Assembly: GCA_947311845.1 (NCBI GenBank)
Contig: CAMZMU010000059.1
Location: 34,481,777 to 34,545,776, forward strand
Length of the DNA stretch: 64,000 nt
DNA from: Poa pratensis
Lineage: Eukaryota > Streptophyta > Magnoliopsida > Poales > Poaceae
Reading direction: 5' to 3'
The notes below the pieces were generated by a model. It searched no databases. It had not been told where the DNA came from and worked only from the letters and a program-made list of their open reading frames with translations. A program made the translations under genes and the position numbers. Within the stretch, counting starts at the first letter, position 1; each line of letters starts with the position of its first letter. Positions 10,740 through 22,075 of the stretch are shown in pieces.

Positions 10740-11286
10740 ATAGAGAAAAACAAAATACCAAGGCTAAAATTAAAAACTCCGGTTTACTATTTTTTTCATA
10801 AAAGAAAAGAAACCTTAGCAATTCCTAACAGTTTTTATATAGAACGGAATCACCAATAAGCGCCGTGGGCACTTGGTAGGGACTTTAAAGTAGTTTAAAC
10901 GCCACAATTTTACGAGTAAAATGCAAAAAATCACCAGAACTGAGGTTAAGTTGAAAATGAGACCGACCAGGACTAGCCCATGGTGGCTTCTTTTTATAGA
11001 AGAAATGCTCTTTAGTGAGAATTTCATAAATTCGTTCCCGACGGGGATTGAACCCTGGTTGTCAGGTTAAGTTGACAACCATGTAGAAAAAACCACCATA
11101 AATCGCATGAAAATGGTAGGTGTCTAACACCTTTGCCCCAATTACGGTGCTTTTTTTTGGCAATTCTCTCACTTTTAGACAACGTTAGATCCCTTTGTGA
11201 TGGTGCGGGCGCCTTGAAGAGAGACGTGTTTGTGGATCCGGTGATGATTGGCCGCATCGTGGTCTTCGGCACCTCTGCTTCCTTGT
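10740..11286. other. No gene seen
   Basis: The sequence is AT-rich. Near 11,045-11,090 the minus strand contains a B-box-like phrase (gggttcaatcccc) that may belong to a decayed SINE or tRNA-like sequence, but no cloverleaf or TSD could be assembled. Confidence 0.25.
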
Positions 11287-11300
11287 CTCCTGCGCTAGAC

Positions 11301-11598
11301 CTTTTTTTGCGAAACACAGTACAACGCAGACGCTCGTATACACGCGCATAAACTCACCCCTATAAACGCACGCACGCACACCCTACCCCTTATGAGCACA
11401 TCCGAAAGACTGAGTCGGCGGATCAGGTATTGAGATTGACGAAGTCACCATGGGCGCCTCGCTGTCGACGGGAACGTCGCCTCCCACTAAAGAATATTCC
11501 GTCTAAATGAGAAACACCAACGTCAAATCTGGGATTTGAACTCTGGTGGGCTGGAGGTACAACCACCCTGCTAACCATCCTACCACATGCAGGTTCTC
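11301..11598 (-). mobile_element. tRNA-derived SINE, copy 2
   Basis: A minus-strand copy of the same 298-bp SINE as at 3472-3769, with its A tail appearing as ttttttt at the left. It is flanked by a perfect 14-bp TSD, ctcctgcgctagac, at 11,287-11,300 and 11,599-11,612. The two copies differ at scattered positions but share the promoter-like 5' half and the GT-rich 3' half. Confidence 0.9.
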
Positions 11599-11612
11599 CT
11601 CCTGCGCTAGAC

Positions 11613-12354
11613 TTGGACGGGCTGATAGAAGAAGAGGTTTATTTGACAGGCGGGAGCCACGTCCACGGTTTAGGCCACCTAAACATGTCTACAAAAGTCA
11701 TTCCTCGCAAGGCACCGAACATGTCGTGCCAAAGCACCGTGTCCTACCCTGCCGCCGCTAGTTCCAGCGGTCGCGCCCCCGCGATGAGCCGTTGATGTTA
11801 TTGCTGCCAAGGCTCCGGTGGGCGCGGATGGCCAGGGTCGGGAGAAAAGGCCGAGGACGTCAACCCATACGACAACAACCGAAGGAGATCGCCGGAGAAG
11901 GGCGACTCGAGGTTTTCCATGGGTCCCTCACTACGTGGCACAGTTCGTTAACTGTTGGAAACATTTTATATTCTATGAATTTTCAGTAAATTCACACCTC
12001 CTTCACATTGAAAGTATCTAGCAGTCAAGCAAAATTATGTTGTTGTCAAACTGTCATAAGAAATTGTGGTTTCCTACATTAGCAACGGTGGCGGTGACGA
12101 CACGCGGCCCTCCGACTTGGGTGTCGGGCTGAGCCTAGTGTTCCTTCTCGTGAAGACGTTCATTGAGTTCAGCGAGATGGCCAAGGTGCGCGCGGAGGGG
12201 GAGACGTTCCTGGTAACGATGATAGTATGTCGCGACTTGCATCCTCGAGTCCCACGCATCGAGCTACCTAAGCCACGGGTCATGACTCATGAAGGATCTC
12301 GCTGAGGATCATCGTCGTCGGTTCTCCTCGTACTTCAATGTGGTTGCCCGTGTC
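11613..12354. other. Unidentified sequence interrupted by retroposon C
   Basis: Short open frames occur (for example around 12,066-12,305) but none resembles a family I know. The sequence continues, after removal of retroposon C, at 13,578 with gatggaggacattccgg. No promoter or RNA gene was recognised. Confidence 0.3.
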
Positions 12355-12366
12355 AAGCCGCAAGAT

Positions 12367-13565
12367 TTTTTTTTTGGGACAAGAGTTGGGGTCAGAGACC
12401 CCAGTGCTGCATTCTAAATAAACATGTGGCAGGTACATATTACAATCCAGTCCTTATCGTCTATTGCCCTAGAAGACCAGATATTCGAAAAAGGACCAGA
12501 CACTTTACAAAAAAGACCCTCAAACTAGAGAAAGGAACGCAATCAAATCCATGGTCTTCTCTACCACACGCCGCCGGCGACCTCCAGGCGCAGGAAGCAC
12601 CGAGATCGGAGCCCCTTGAAGCACTCGAACTCTCCCTTCCGGCGGATGATCTCTGACGCCGGCACACACGGCATAGCCGGGGACGAACCACTTGGCTACA
12701 ACGCGGCGTCGAGCTCCGGCGTCGGATCCAGCAGGCCTCCGTCTTGGAGGTTGAAGTACGGCCACCTTCTTGGCCAAAGATCGCAGCGGCAAGCCTGGCC
12801 ACTGCGTGTGGTGCTTGGAAATGATGCAGCAGAAGCTTCCCCACAGAAGCAAAGGTAGAACCGCATCTTTTCTTCCGCTCCTCACCGCCACGGCCGGCCA
12901 GAGGAAGATACAGCCACCGCATACCTTGTTTGATGAAGAAGCTGCAGCGCTTGATGTCGGAGTTGACTTCGAGCAGCTCCTGCTTCTGCTTCCACCACGG
13001 AAGCCTGCCGGAGATGCATCTCAGCCGTCGTCCCGCGCCACGCTTGAACACCAGGAGGAACCAACTCCAAAGCCACTCCATCGATCCAGGAGGAGAGCTG
13101 CAGCACGCCCCCCCCCCCCCCCCCCTCTCCTCGCCTCCACGGCCGGCCAGAGGAAGAAGGCGCCATCTCGCCTCTTGATCTACAGAGCAGCAGATACAGC
13201 AGTCGATTTTATTGGAAAAGCGTCGACCATCTTCATCCCTACAGCAGATCCACCATGGATCCGGACTACAGAGGTGAAGGGGGCCGTCTCCGGCGTCGCT
13301 GCGAGCCACCGGAGCAAAAGCTAGAAGAAAGAAGAAGAGGGAGAAAGACGGCATACGCCAGGCTCCACTTAGGGTAAAGCAAAACCTAGATCTACATATA
13401 AACAAGGCGGGCCGGCACCCAAGCTCGTCTCTACACCATCCAGCGCGAGCGCCGACGGCGAGAGCGGCCGGAAACGGACGGCGCGGCCGGAGGACTCTCA
13501 AAGAAGGCTCTCAAACAGTAACACGAGGAGGAGGAAAGAAAGAGTCCGGTCATTTAGCTTGTGGT
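12367..13565 (-). mobile_element. Poly(A) retroposon C (non-LTR type, no RT)
   Basis: An ~1199-bp minus-strand insertion has a T run at the left and a 12-bp TSD, aagccgcaagat, at 12,355-12,366 and 13,566-13,577. The interior contains two copies of the module cacggccggccagaggaag (near 12,890 and 13,139), a motif also duplicated in retroposon A, plus the gccggggacgaaccacttgg motif shared with retroposon B. A 20-base C run lies near 13,109. There is no reverse transcriptase signature. Confidence 0.8.
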
Positions 13566-13577
13566 AAGCCGCAAGAT

Positions 13578-14770
13578 GATGGAGGACATTCCGGAGGAAG
13601 AGTTCCATGCTGAGGTTGAGCGTATCCGTGTCGACTATTGTTTGGACGCACCTACATAGGGGGAAGAACCGAGCTCTGATAGGTGGGCCCACGTCTACCT
13701 TAGCGTGTCCCAAGTCCGTCACCTCCGACCATCACCGTCGTGCCACCTCAACCTGGCAATGGGCTCCACTAGTCTAAAGCGGTATCTAAGTTCACATACT
13801 AGGGGTTCAATGTTATCTAAATAAGTGGTACACATTAGGGGCGATCCCTCACTGTATGGACACGTGCGATGTGTGCCTAACTTATCGAGACCAGATGATT
13901 TACAAACACAAGCAAATATGCTTACGCACTAGGCACTCGTCGTAGTTTCTCTAGCACCACCACTTGTGATAGCACGAAGAAAGAAGCATGATATTTCCCA
14001 GGAATATGGAGAAGCGGATGGCACGTCGCTAGTCTTTTATGCAAATATGAAAGGAAAGTTTAAAACCAAGTTTAAGTTGTGGAAGCCACCCCGGGGCCGG
14101 CGACTGTTACCCCCTAACAGCTCTGTAGAATATCTAGACTGGCCCCACAAATTAATACCAATCTTTTCTACACATTTTGTCCTGCCCACCGGAAAGAACT
14201 TTCCGATCGGCCACTCATGCTCAAATTGCTACATGCCAATCACGTTTAACCTAGAGTTCTTTGCTGATGAGCTTACAGAAAAGAAGTTTGCAACATACTA
14301 ATGCAGGCCCTGGGGCCTGGGAGCTCTTCCTAGGGCTCAAACAAAGAGGAGACGCTAGGGGGCGATGGAATAGTGAGCTCCACAACGACGACATGGATCA
14401 CTCGGGGGGTGTCAGTGAGGCCGCGGGTTGACGCCAAGAACGAGGTGGTGGGGCCCACTACACATGATTGACGACATCACAACGACGATAGAGCATCGGA
14501 GCGGCGGCGCGCCGAAGGCGGGACCTAGCGCAGGGTGGGAAATGTCATTGGCGGGCAAAAGAACGAACACGATGGCACATATATTGCCTTCACAATTCCT
14601 ATATTTAGTTTCTCTTTGATTCGCAGATTCTAAAAATGCAAGATTGCAATGTCATGCTCACTAAAATCCGACAAGATTTTGTATGCACCAAAATTTGTTT
14701 GATCTCATCATAAGAAAAAACAAGAATTTTAAAAAAGAAGTTTGGGTGGATGTTATTAGATTTTTAGGGC
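13578..14770. other. No convincing gene
   Basis: The longest plus-strand frame (about 13,966-14,301) encodes about 110 residues, including HSCSNCYMPITFNLEFF. It has no ATG at its 5' end and no family resemblance. It could be a fragment of a decayed gene. Nothing else is recognised. Confidence 0.2.
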
Positions 14771-15205
14771 TCGTTTGATTTCTAGGGTAGTCAAAATGAA
14801 GGGATGGGAAAAATGGAGGGCTTCTTTGATTCATAGGAAAAACATAGAAATATTAACGACATAGGATTGGGATGTCATGCCTATTTGAATACTATGGGAA
14901 ACTGAGTTCTCTTTGATTGTAGCAAAGAATTTTTCCGTGTGGTATGACGTAATGCTTTTTTTTTCTATAGGATATCTGCACTACAAGATTCCTATAGAAT
15001 TAGTTCCTATTGGATATGATCGTACGAATCAAACAACTTGTGTAGGAAAATTTCAATAGGATCCAAATCCTACATACTTCCTATAAAAATCCTATGAATC
15101 AAAGTAGCCCTTAATAGAATTTAGTGCAAAGGATTTCATAAGAAAAGTTTCTATGGGATTCAAACCTACAAATCAAACAACCATCGTAGGAAAATCGTTT
15201 TGAAC
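14771..15205. mobile_element. Nested hAT-type MITEs
   Basis: The inner unit (14,818-15,110) has inverted ends: gggcttctttgattcatagg on the left and, reversed, gggctactttgattcatagg on the right. It lies inside a second pair of similar but more diverged ends: gggctcgtttgatttctagg near 14,767, and tacaaatcaaacaaccatcg near 15,165-15,185. The ends and interior resemble hAT-derived MITEs common in grasses. I could not identify an 8-bp TSD for either unit. Confidence 0.6.
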
Positions 15206-15650
15206 TACCCAATTCGAGTGTGCATGAAGTTTGCAAATGAAAGAGCAAGGCAATATCAGTCATTCAGTCTTCGCCCTTGCTAATTATCCAATCTGTTAAC
15301 AAATTTGCAAATTAGATTTTTTTTCTGTTCACTTGTACACCACACACACACTACTGAAAGTAAACTAGAACAGCACAATCTTCGTTTCTTCAGATTGTAA
15401 GCATGTACTGTATATAATACTCCACTGTTCGTACCTGATGGCTGCACTATATGATCCCCAAGAAAACAAATCCAAATTAACTGCTCTTATCCTGCAATAA
15501 CCTTCGTTTGGATCAGTACAAATTTGGCATGGACCATGAAGGCCATTGCCATGATTCATTGAAGCAAGATTGTTGAACGATGAGACTGAAGATGATCGAT
15601 AATGCAATTGGAAACGAAGGATGTCATGCGGCATGACTATTTTAAATCGA

Positions 15651-17048
15651 TCAGTTCTGTCCTGCCGGCACCCTCGCGACGGCGTCCATGAACTCGTCGT
15701 CGGCGACGAGCCTCTTCATCGTGTCCGGCGCGATGCACACCTCCAACAACATGCTCCCACCCCGCTCCGGCCCTTGGTACACCGTCGCCTTCCCATCGAT
15801 TTTCCCCTCGCGGCCGCTACGCACGGCGGTCGGCTTCCCCCACCCAAAGTCGTTCCCAAACACGTTGAACCGCGGCGAGCTCCCGGTCATCAGCGCCGCG
15901 CCTCCGGACATGACGCTCCCAAAGTACCGGAACTGCGGCTCCCTGGTCCAGCTCTCGAGCCACTCCCTCATTTCCGCCTCATCGAACGACGCCACGGCGC
16001 GGTTGAGCTGCCAAGCCGTCCAGCCCAGCCCCCTGTCCAGGATGTCGCCGACGGTGCAGCTCGCCTTGCCGGGCACTAGCGCGTTACCCATGTATCCCGG
16101 CGGTATGCCGCACACGCGCCCTCGGCACCCGATGGCCAGGGTGTAGGTCGTCTCCTGCCCCGGCGGGAGGCGCCGAGCTCGGGACACAGCCCGCCACAGG
16201 TGCGCGAGCAGAGCCTGAAGGGAGGAGATGGTGGCGGTGGCCGTGCCGACCATCTCGTCATTCGCCCTCGCCTTGAGCTCCCTGACGCTCGCGCCGGAGA
16301 AGGTAAAGAGGCGCTCTTGTACCGTCGGGGGTTCGAACCGCTGGACGGCGTGATGCAGCTTGCTGAAAGGCAAGGGGATCGGCACGCGGCTGGCATCGAT
16401 GAACCACCTCCTGTGCACCCGCGCAGAGATCTCGCTTAGGTCGCTGATGCCTCCTCCTCCTCCTCGGTTGATCTCCGACCAGGTGTTGAAGAACTCCCAG
16501 AAGACGAAGCCGTCGCTGACGGAGTGGTTCAACGACACGCCGATGAAGACGCCATCGGCGAGCTCGGTGACCTGCGCCGACAGCACGGGAAGAGAATCGA
16601 CGGCCGCATCCGCGCCAAGCACCCCGTTCAGCGGAAACAAGGCCCAGACCACGGACGACGGGGTGTACGCCGAGCCGGCGATGTCCGTGACGGCGACGCC
16701 GTCCGCCGTCGCGTGGATCAGCTCGGCACCTTCCCCGGTGCAGCGCAGCCTGAGAGTCACTGTCCCGTCGCCGCGCTCGTCGACGGCGAGGCGTCCGGCC
16801 AAGTGGTAGTACCTGCCCAGGGCGCGCGCCATGGACGACGCGAGGGTGCCGATGAGGCGGTCGTCGCCGGCGGGAGGCACGGGCAGGAGGACGCCCTTCT
16901 GGATGTAATCTACGCTGATTAAGCGGAGGTCCCATGGCGTGAGGTGGATGTCCTCCCGCGGCGGCGCGTCCCCGTTCGACGGCCGGACCATTCGCCGGGA
17001 CACGATCCGGACGGTGCCAGCGGCGCCTCCTGCTTCTTCCATGTGCAT
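15651..17048 (-). CDS. BAHD-family acyltransferase
   Basis: An intact single-exon gene of 465 codons. BAHD enzymes transfer acyl groups from acyl-CoA to alcohols or amines of secondary metabolites in the cytosol. Both diagnostic motifs are present: the catalytic HxxxD as HSVSD at residues 175-179, between the two domains, and DFGWG at residues 400-404 followed by KP. The length is typical (430-480). Two in-frame ATGs lie two codons apart (MHMEE); the first gives 465 residues. The overall reading resembles the plant subgroup annotated as uncharacterised acetyltransferases of the At3g50280 type, but the substrate cannot be told from the sequence. No interruption or frameshift is visible. A downstream minus-strand region (15,200-15,650) is AT-rich and likely the 3' UTR and flank. 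Neighbours are transposons, so context gives no clue to the pathway. Confidence 0.92.
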   Translation of the reverse strand: MHMEEAGGAAGTVRIVSRRMVRPSNGDAPPREDIHLTPWDLRLISVDYIQKGVLLPVPPAGDDRLIGTLASSMARALGRYYHLAGRLAVDERGDGTVTLRLRCTGEGAELIHATADGVAVTDIAGSAYTPSSVVWALFPLNGVLGADAAVDSLPVLSAQVTELADGVFIGVSLNHSVSDGFVFWEFFNTWSEINRGGGGGISDLSEISARVHRRWFIDASRVPIPLPFSKLHHAVQRFEPPTVQERLFTFSGASVRELKARANDEMVGTATATISSLQALLAHLWRAVSRARRLPPGQETTYTLAIGCRGRVCGIPPGYMGNALVPGKASCTVGDILDRGLGWTAWQLNRAVASFDEAEMREWLESWTREPQFRYFGSVMSGGAALMTGSSPRFNVFGNDFGWGKPTAVRSGREGKIDGKATVYQGPERGGSMLLEVCIAPDTMKRLVADDEFMDAVARVPAGQN

Positions 17049-17164
17049 ACTCGTTCACTGGATCTGCGGATACAATTCAGGTGGAGGGTCTTCTCCCTCC
17101 CCGGTGACCATTCAAAAAAAAAAAAAACTCAGAAAATGTAGACTTCTCAGTTTCCTGCTTGCTT

Positions 17165-19530
17165 AAAAATAGAGTAGATGACAAAGTTTGGAGACATATT
17201 TTTGTCTATGGCTCACCTTACCGAGAAGGAAAAGAGGAGTTTATCTCGGAATTGCGTAGTCTTTTCATAGATAACTCCTACCCCACTTTAATTAGTGGAG
17301 ACTTCAACCTAGTTAGATACTAGAAATATGAGAATAATGGTGCAGTTAAACAGAAATGGTGCGACAAATTTAACACCTGGATAGATCTTTGGGGTTGCTT
17401 GAAGTAAAACTTTTCAACAGAAAATTTACTTGGACAAACAACTAAGAAAGCCTGATTATGTCGGTTATTGATCGAGTTTTTTTTGCACTACCGAGCCCGA
17501 CGTTATGTTCCCACTTTTTACTGCTCGAGCTTTCGGTAAAATTGGAGGTGATCACACCCCCATCATGTGGTATGCAGGAGCAGACTATATCAGCCAACCC
17601 CCTCCATATAGGTTTGAGAAATGGTTGCTGTTGCAAGATGACTTTATGAGTCTTGTCCAGAAATCTTGGGAAGCTCCCACGAAAGTCAAAACCGCAGCCG
17701 ACATCTGGCAAGAGAAAGTTAGAAGGTTTAGGAATTCCTCCAAAGCTGGGTATATAGAAGCAGAACTAAGACACCTCAAACGTGATTTTATGGTGGAATA
17801 CCACGTGTTAGATCTCAAAGTTGAGGTTGAAGATCTCTCGGAGGTAGAACAAAACATATCAGAGATATCAGTTTGGAGCTGAAAAACTTAGGCTTAAAGA
17901 GGAGATAAAGGCTAAACAACGATCTAGATATAGAGAAGTAGTAGAGGGGAGATAGAAACACGGCCTACTTCCACGTTGTTGCTAACCAACGTAGAAGGAA
18001 GACTTTGATTCTTTCACTAGAGGGACCCGAGGAAACGACCTCTGATTTGAAAATGTGTTAGATATTGCTTCCAATTTTTACAAAAACCTTTTTGCTGAGG
18101 CCAAATCTGGTTTCTCCTTGGTGGGAGATTTTTTTCTCCGATTCTGAAAAGATTAGTTCAGAACAAAACCCTGTTCTGGAGGCTCCTTTTTCAGAAGAAG
18201 AAATCAAGAAGATTGTGGTTAGCTCTAATTTAGATGGTGCTCCCGGTCCTGATGGGCTTTCCTTTATGTTTTATCAAAAGTGTTGGGAAGTAGTTAAGAA
18301 AAATATCATAGCTATGTTCCAAGACTTTCATGATGGAAAACTGGACCTGTTCCGTCTGAATTTTGCAGTCCTTACCTTAGTTCCAAAATAGTCTGATGCT
18401 TCTTCGATGAAGAAGTTCAGACCCATTAGCCTTCTGAACTGCATCTTTAAAATCTTCACAAAAGTCCCGACTACACGGTTGCCATAATTGCACCAAACTA
18501 AACGCCTTTCATTAAGGGTATATACATCCTTGAAAGCGTTGTCACGGACCATGAGGTTCTCCATTCTGCCTTCCACGGTAGAGAGAAGGGTGGAGTCTTG
18601 AAACTCGACTATGAGAAAGCTTCTGATATGGTGGATTTTGGATTTTCTTGATGATCTCCTTCTGAAAAGATGTTTTGGCCCAAATTTGAGGAAATGGATA
18701 CGAATGGCTACTACGGGGATCAGTATCAGTCAAAATTAGTAACACACTGGGAGAGTTCTTCGTCACACTAGAGGGCTGCGGAAGGGGGACCCAATGTCTC
18801 CTATCCTTTTCCATCTAGTTGTTGACGTGTTCACCAAAATGCTCATCCAAGTCGCGGCTAATAACCTAATAAGAGGGCTCTGCTCTTATTTGATACCTGG
18901 AGGTGTTGTCAGCTTCTAGGACGTCGATGACACCATTCTCTTCCTGGAAAACAGTTTAGAAACAGCCAGAAACCTGAGAGCAGTGCTGACATGCTTTGAG
19001 CAGGTATCAAGCATGCGAATCAACTACACCAAAAGTGAGCTTGTCCCCGTAAATATGGATGAGGGAGGCATTGTCTCCCCTTAGGGAAATTTTGGGATGT
19101 GTAGTAGGAACCTTCCCCATCAAGCACCTGGGTGTTCCTTTACACCATGACAAGCTTAGGAGAGAACATTTTTGCAACTGATTAAAGATAAAATTCTGAA
19201 AAGAATTGCGGGGTGGAGGGGGAAGCTTCGGTCATACGCGGCCAGGGTAACCTTGATCAGATCATGCCTAACAAGCATCCCTGTCACCTCCTCTTTTTTT
19301 TTCAAATTCCCTAGTGGGTAGATCTCATAAATACTCATATGTCGCACTGCCTTTTGAATGACACAAAAGATAAGAAAAAAAACCCCACCTTGCAAACTGG
19401 AAGTTGTTAAGGATGTCAACCTTTGTCTCTTAGCTTCTTGGGTCAAGAGATATTTACAAGGGGAAAATAAAATTTGGAAAACAATCGTTGATGCCAAGTG
19501 TAGTACCTTCTACAGAGCAGATTGCATTTA
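17165..19530 (+). pseudogene. Decayed LINE (endonuclease and reverse transcriptase remnants)
   Basis: Fragments of a plant non-LTR retrotransposon pol lie in order on the plus strand, across several frameshifts and stops. The endonuclease piece is near 17,175-17,330 (VYGSPYREGKEEF, then SGDFNLVRY). The RT entry block is near 18,190-18,480 (DGAPGPDGLSFMFYQKCWE, then FRPISLLNCIFKI). The catalytic box region is near 18,915-18,945, where the usual YADD appears as DVDDTILFLE. A late pol piece is near 19,115-19,145 (IKHLGVPL). Such proteins copy LINE RNA at nicked chromosomal DNA. The element is too mutated to be active. No poly(A) tail or TSD was found, so its ends are approximate. Confidence 0.85.
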
Positions 19531-19913
19531 GCATCACCCTTTCTAGCGACACTGACGATGTGTCTGGGAACACACAGCCAACGGTGTCTACTCAACCAGT
19601 TCCCTCCATAGCATTTTCACGAAAACCTAGCCTCCAGAAGGGATCCAGATGGGCAATTAGCAGGAGGCTTCCACCATCTTCACCGTTGTGATCCGGAAGG
19701 GTAAGGTATCCATCTCCATCATCATCAGCACCATCTCCTTTGTCACACCACCAACCTCATCCATCTCGTTGTAATTCCAAAACTTGTAGTTATGGATTTG
19801 CACTTGTATCCATAGCGTTGTTTATCGTACATTCATACCATTATTATGATGATGCCTTGTGTTTTCATGTGTGAGTAGCTTCATAGTTATTGGGAAGATG
19901 GGGGAAACCTGAA
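19531..19913. other. No gene seen
   Basis: The sequence between the LINE remnant and the next repeat has short Ser/Thr-rich frames only. No family was recognised. Confidence 0.25.
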
Positions 19914-20639
19914 AGGATCGGTATGGTTACCTAGAGGGGGGTGAAAAGGTGCTACTCAATTTTTAGGTCTTTTTCAAATTTAGGCTTGACACAAAGGTAA
20001 ATTCTCTAGATATGCAACTAAGGTGAATTTACCTATATGACAAGTTAACACTAGACAAGGCACAAGATACAAGTAAAGGCTAAGATAAGAAGTAACCGAA
20101 CAGGAAGCACGCAGAGACACAGGGTTATTACTGAGTTCCTCCTTTTTAGAGGAGTACGTCTCATTGGAGGGGTGTGAGCTTTCAGAGCTCAAACGCCATA
20201 ACTGGCCTCACCCTATTCTCCGATGAACCTTGCCCAAGGCTTGGTTCACCTTCCACTATCGGAATCCTTCAAGGTGGAATCCTGAGCCTTTACAACACTC
20301 TCGGGGCACAACCCACAAATGGATTGGTGATCCCAAGTCAACCACATGTAGCAATCAACAAAAAGTGAGTACAACAAGGGCTAGGTTTTCCCAATGGAAA
20401 CCCTAGCAAATGGTCCCTCAAGTGAATGAGGGGAAATGAAAAATGGCTTGGTGAAAATGTAGATCGGGGCCTTCTCCTTCAATCTTCCAAAGATCAACGA
20501 GTTTGGGTGGAGGGATTGAGAGATCTAGTGAATCTTGAGCTTGCAACAATGGATGCTTTAATTTTGGGCGAGCCAGTTGTCCCAAAGTAGGTGGAGGGGT
20601 ATAAATACTCCTCCCCAAAATTCTTCCCATTGGGAGCCT

Positions 20640-21065
20640 TCATCCCGAGCAGCGGTAGTACCGCTACCGGGCAGTACTGCCGCTGGCGCTCTCTGCAGCG
20701 GTGGTCAACAGTCTTCAGGGGCGCCTCCAACCCGCGTCGCCGGTATACGCCGGTATTACCGCTTCCACTACCGCACAAGCGGGGCAGACGCCACTTTGGG
20801 CGGTAGTGCGGGTGGCACTACCGCTGCCTCGGCAGCACAGACGCGCCTCGTCCCGCCCCAGCGGTACTACCACCGGCAGTACGTGACTACTGTCGCACAA
20901 GGGCTTCCGAACCTGGTTCCAGCGGTAGTGGGCGGCGGTACTGCTCCGGTACCGCACATGCGGTCCGAAGCACGGAATATGGCGGTATCGGGAGCGGTAC
21001 TGCCGTCACGCCTTCCCTGCCAGGAGACAGCGGTACTACCGCCCGGAGGGGCGGTACTACTGCTC
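20640..21065. repeat. Block of gcggta/taccgc inverted motifs
   Basis: About 425 bp packed with gcggtagtaccgc-type words and their complements (for example 20,652-20,664, 20,941 and 21,030-21,045), giving many possible hairpins. A similar block occurs at 38,888-39,062 beside a Copia fragment. This looks like part of an LTR or sub-terminal region rather than a gene; open frames here are incidental. Confidence 0.6.
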
Positions 21066-21639
21066 CTGGACAGAAAATGCTCCTTCTTCTCCTTTTCTCG
21101 ATGCGAACTTAACGGAGATGATTGTACTACCATGTTCACACTCAAACAATGAATTTGGAGCACATGGTGTATTGTCAGCATCACCAAAACATGATAAAGA
21201 GCACATATGCTCTTTCAATCTCCCCTTTTTGGTGGATGATGACAATACAACAATTTGCCACAAAACGTTCTGCAAAATTTAGACGGAGCTCCCCTAGATG
21301 TGTGCATACTCAAAAGTAGCCTTTGAATGCTCAAATGCACAACAAATAGGATCAACACTCCCCCTAGATTTTGCAAACCATGCAAGATATAATATGACGC
21401 ATAAAGCACAACTTGCACAAATTAAACAACATAGGCATGGAAACAACATAAGCATAGGGTTCAACATGTCTTACGCCATGCATAACAAGGTTCACAAATG
21501 AAAACGATAACAAAGTTCACAAGCTCATAAGAATCAATGAAATAGCGAAGCTTGTGACTTATCCTATGCAAATCCCAACGAAAGCCTAATAGATATTTCT
21601 CCCCCTTTGGTATCAAGACACCAAAAAGGGAGAAATCGA

Positions 21640-22070
21640 TGCTAGCGCCCCATGGTTCACTCGATGATTTCCTCGTTGCTCGGGGGACGTGGACGGCGGC
21701 GAGAAGACAATTCTTCCTCATCTTCATAATCCGACCAAGTGATAATATTGTCCTTGGAGTCTTGTGCTTGCCACTTGTCATAGGGAGTAATGCTATTCTC
21801 CGAACGGACGCCACTTCTTCACCTTGATCACGGCGACATTGAATGTCGCGTTGACGAGCAAACTTTTCCTCCACATGATTGTCCCATGTGCGCTTCTCAA
21901 GAGCCTTGGTCACACAAAACACTTTCTTCATTTGCCTAGCCATCCACATAAAACCACTATCCTTCTTGGGAGCCCGTGATGGTCCAACATCATCAACCAC
22001 TTTCTTGTCCTTGCCTCTAACATTCTTGGCCGCCTCGCTATGATCTTTGATGCGGAGTTGCTTGGGCTTG
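21640..22070 (-). pseudogene. gag-like ORF, C-terminal part (split by Gypsy insertion)
   Basis: The minus strand encodes a charged protein piece: IHKPKQLRIKDHSEAAKN, then GFMWMARQMKKVFCV and EEKFARQRDIQC. It continues directly from the piece at 35,506-36,097. With one copy of the TSD removed, PNTWI runs into IHKPKQL in frame. From memory, similar proteins occur in Triticeae LTR elements that lack pol. No catalytic domain is visible. It ends near the spacer at about 21,640. Confidence 0.55.
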
Positions 22071-22075
22071 TGGAT
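22071..22075. repeat. Gypsy TSD, left copy
   Basis: The 5-bp tggat precedes the 5' LTR and matches 35,501-35,505 after the 3' LTR, as expected for integrase-mediated insertion. Confidence 0.9.

Larger units (their letters stand above)
19914..22070 (-). mobile_element. Left part of an interrupted LTR-type element
   Basis: From tgaaaggatcgg at 19,912 onward the sequence has the layout of the 3' half of a grass LTR element on the minus strand. There is an LTR-like region with a GC-rich hairpin block (20,640-21,065), a spacer with tctccccctttgg phrases (a possible polypurine tract on the minus strand), and then a coding piece (21,640-22,070). The coding piece continues at 35,506 after removal of the Gypsy element. 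I could not define both LTR ends. The type (Copia or unclassified non-autonomous) is not settled. Confidence 0.5.

Noticed and set aside
11020..11110. tRNA-like B box on the minus strand (gggttcaatcccc)
   Set aside because: I could not form a cloverleaf or find an A box, A tail or TSD at the proper spacing; it may be an old SINE fragment but is not callable.
12461..13501. A 346-codon minus-strand open frame
   Set aside because: It lies within retroposon C and translates to Cys/Arg/Ser-rich sequence with no reverse transcriptase, endonuclease or other known motif; it is probably incidental to GC-rich repeats.
13966..14301. A 111-codon plus-strand frame with a CxxC pair
   Set aside because: It has no ATG at its start, no recognised family and no supporting splice signals.
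20577..21152. A 191-codon plus-strand frame
   Set aside because: It runs through the gcggta/taccgc inverted-motif block; the translated repeats of Gly, Thr and Ala follow from the DNA repeat and not from a protein.
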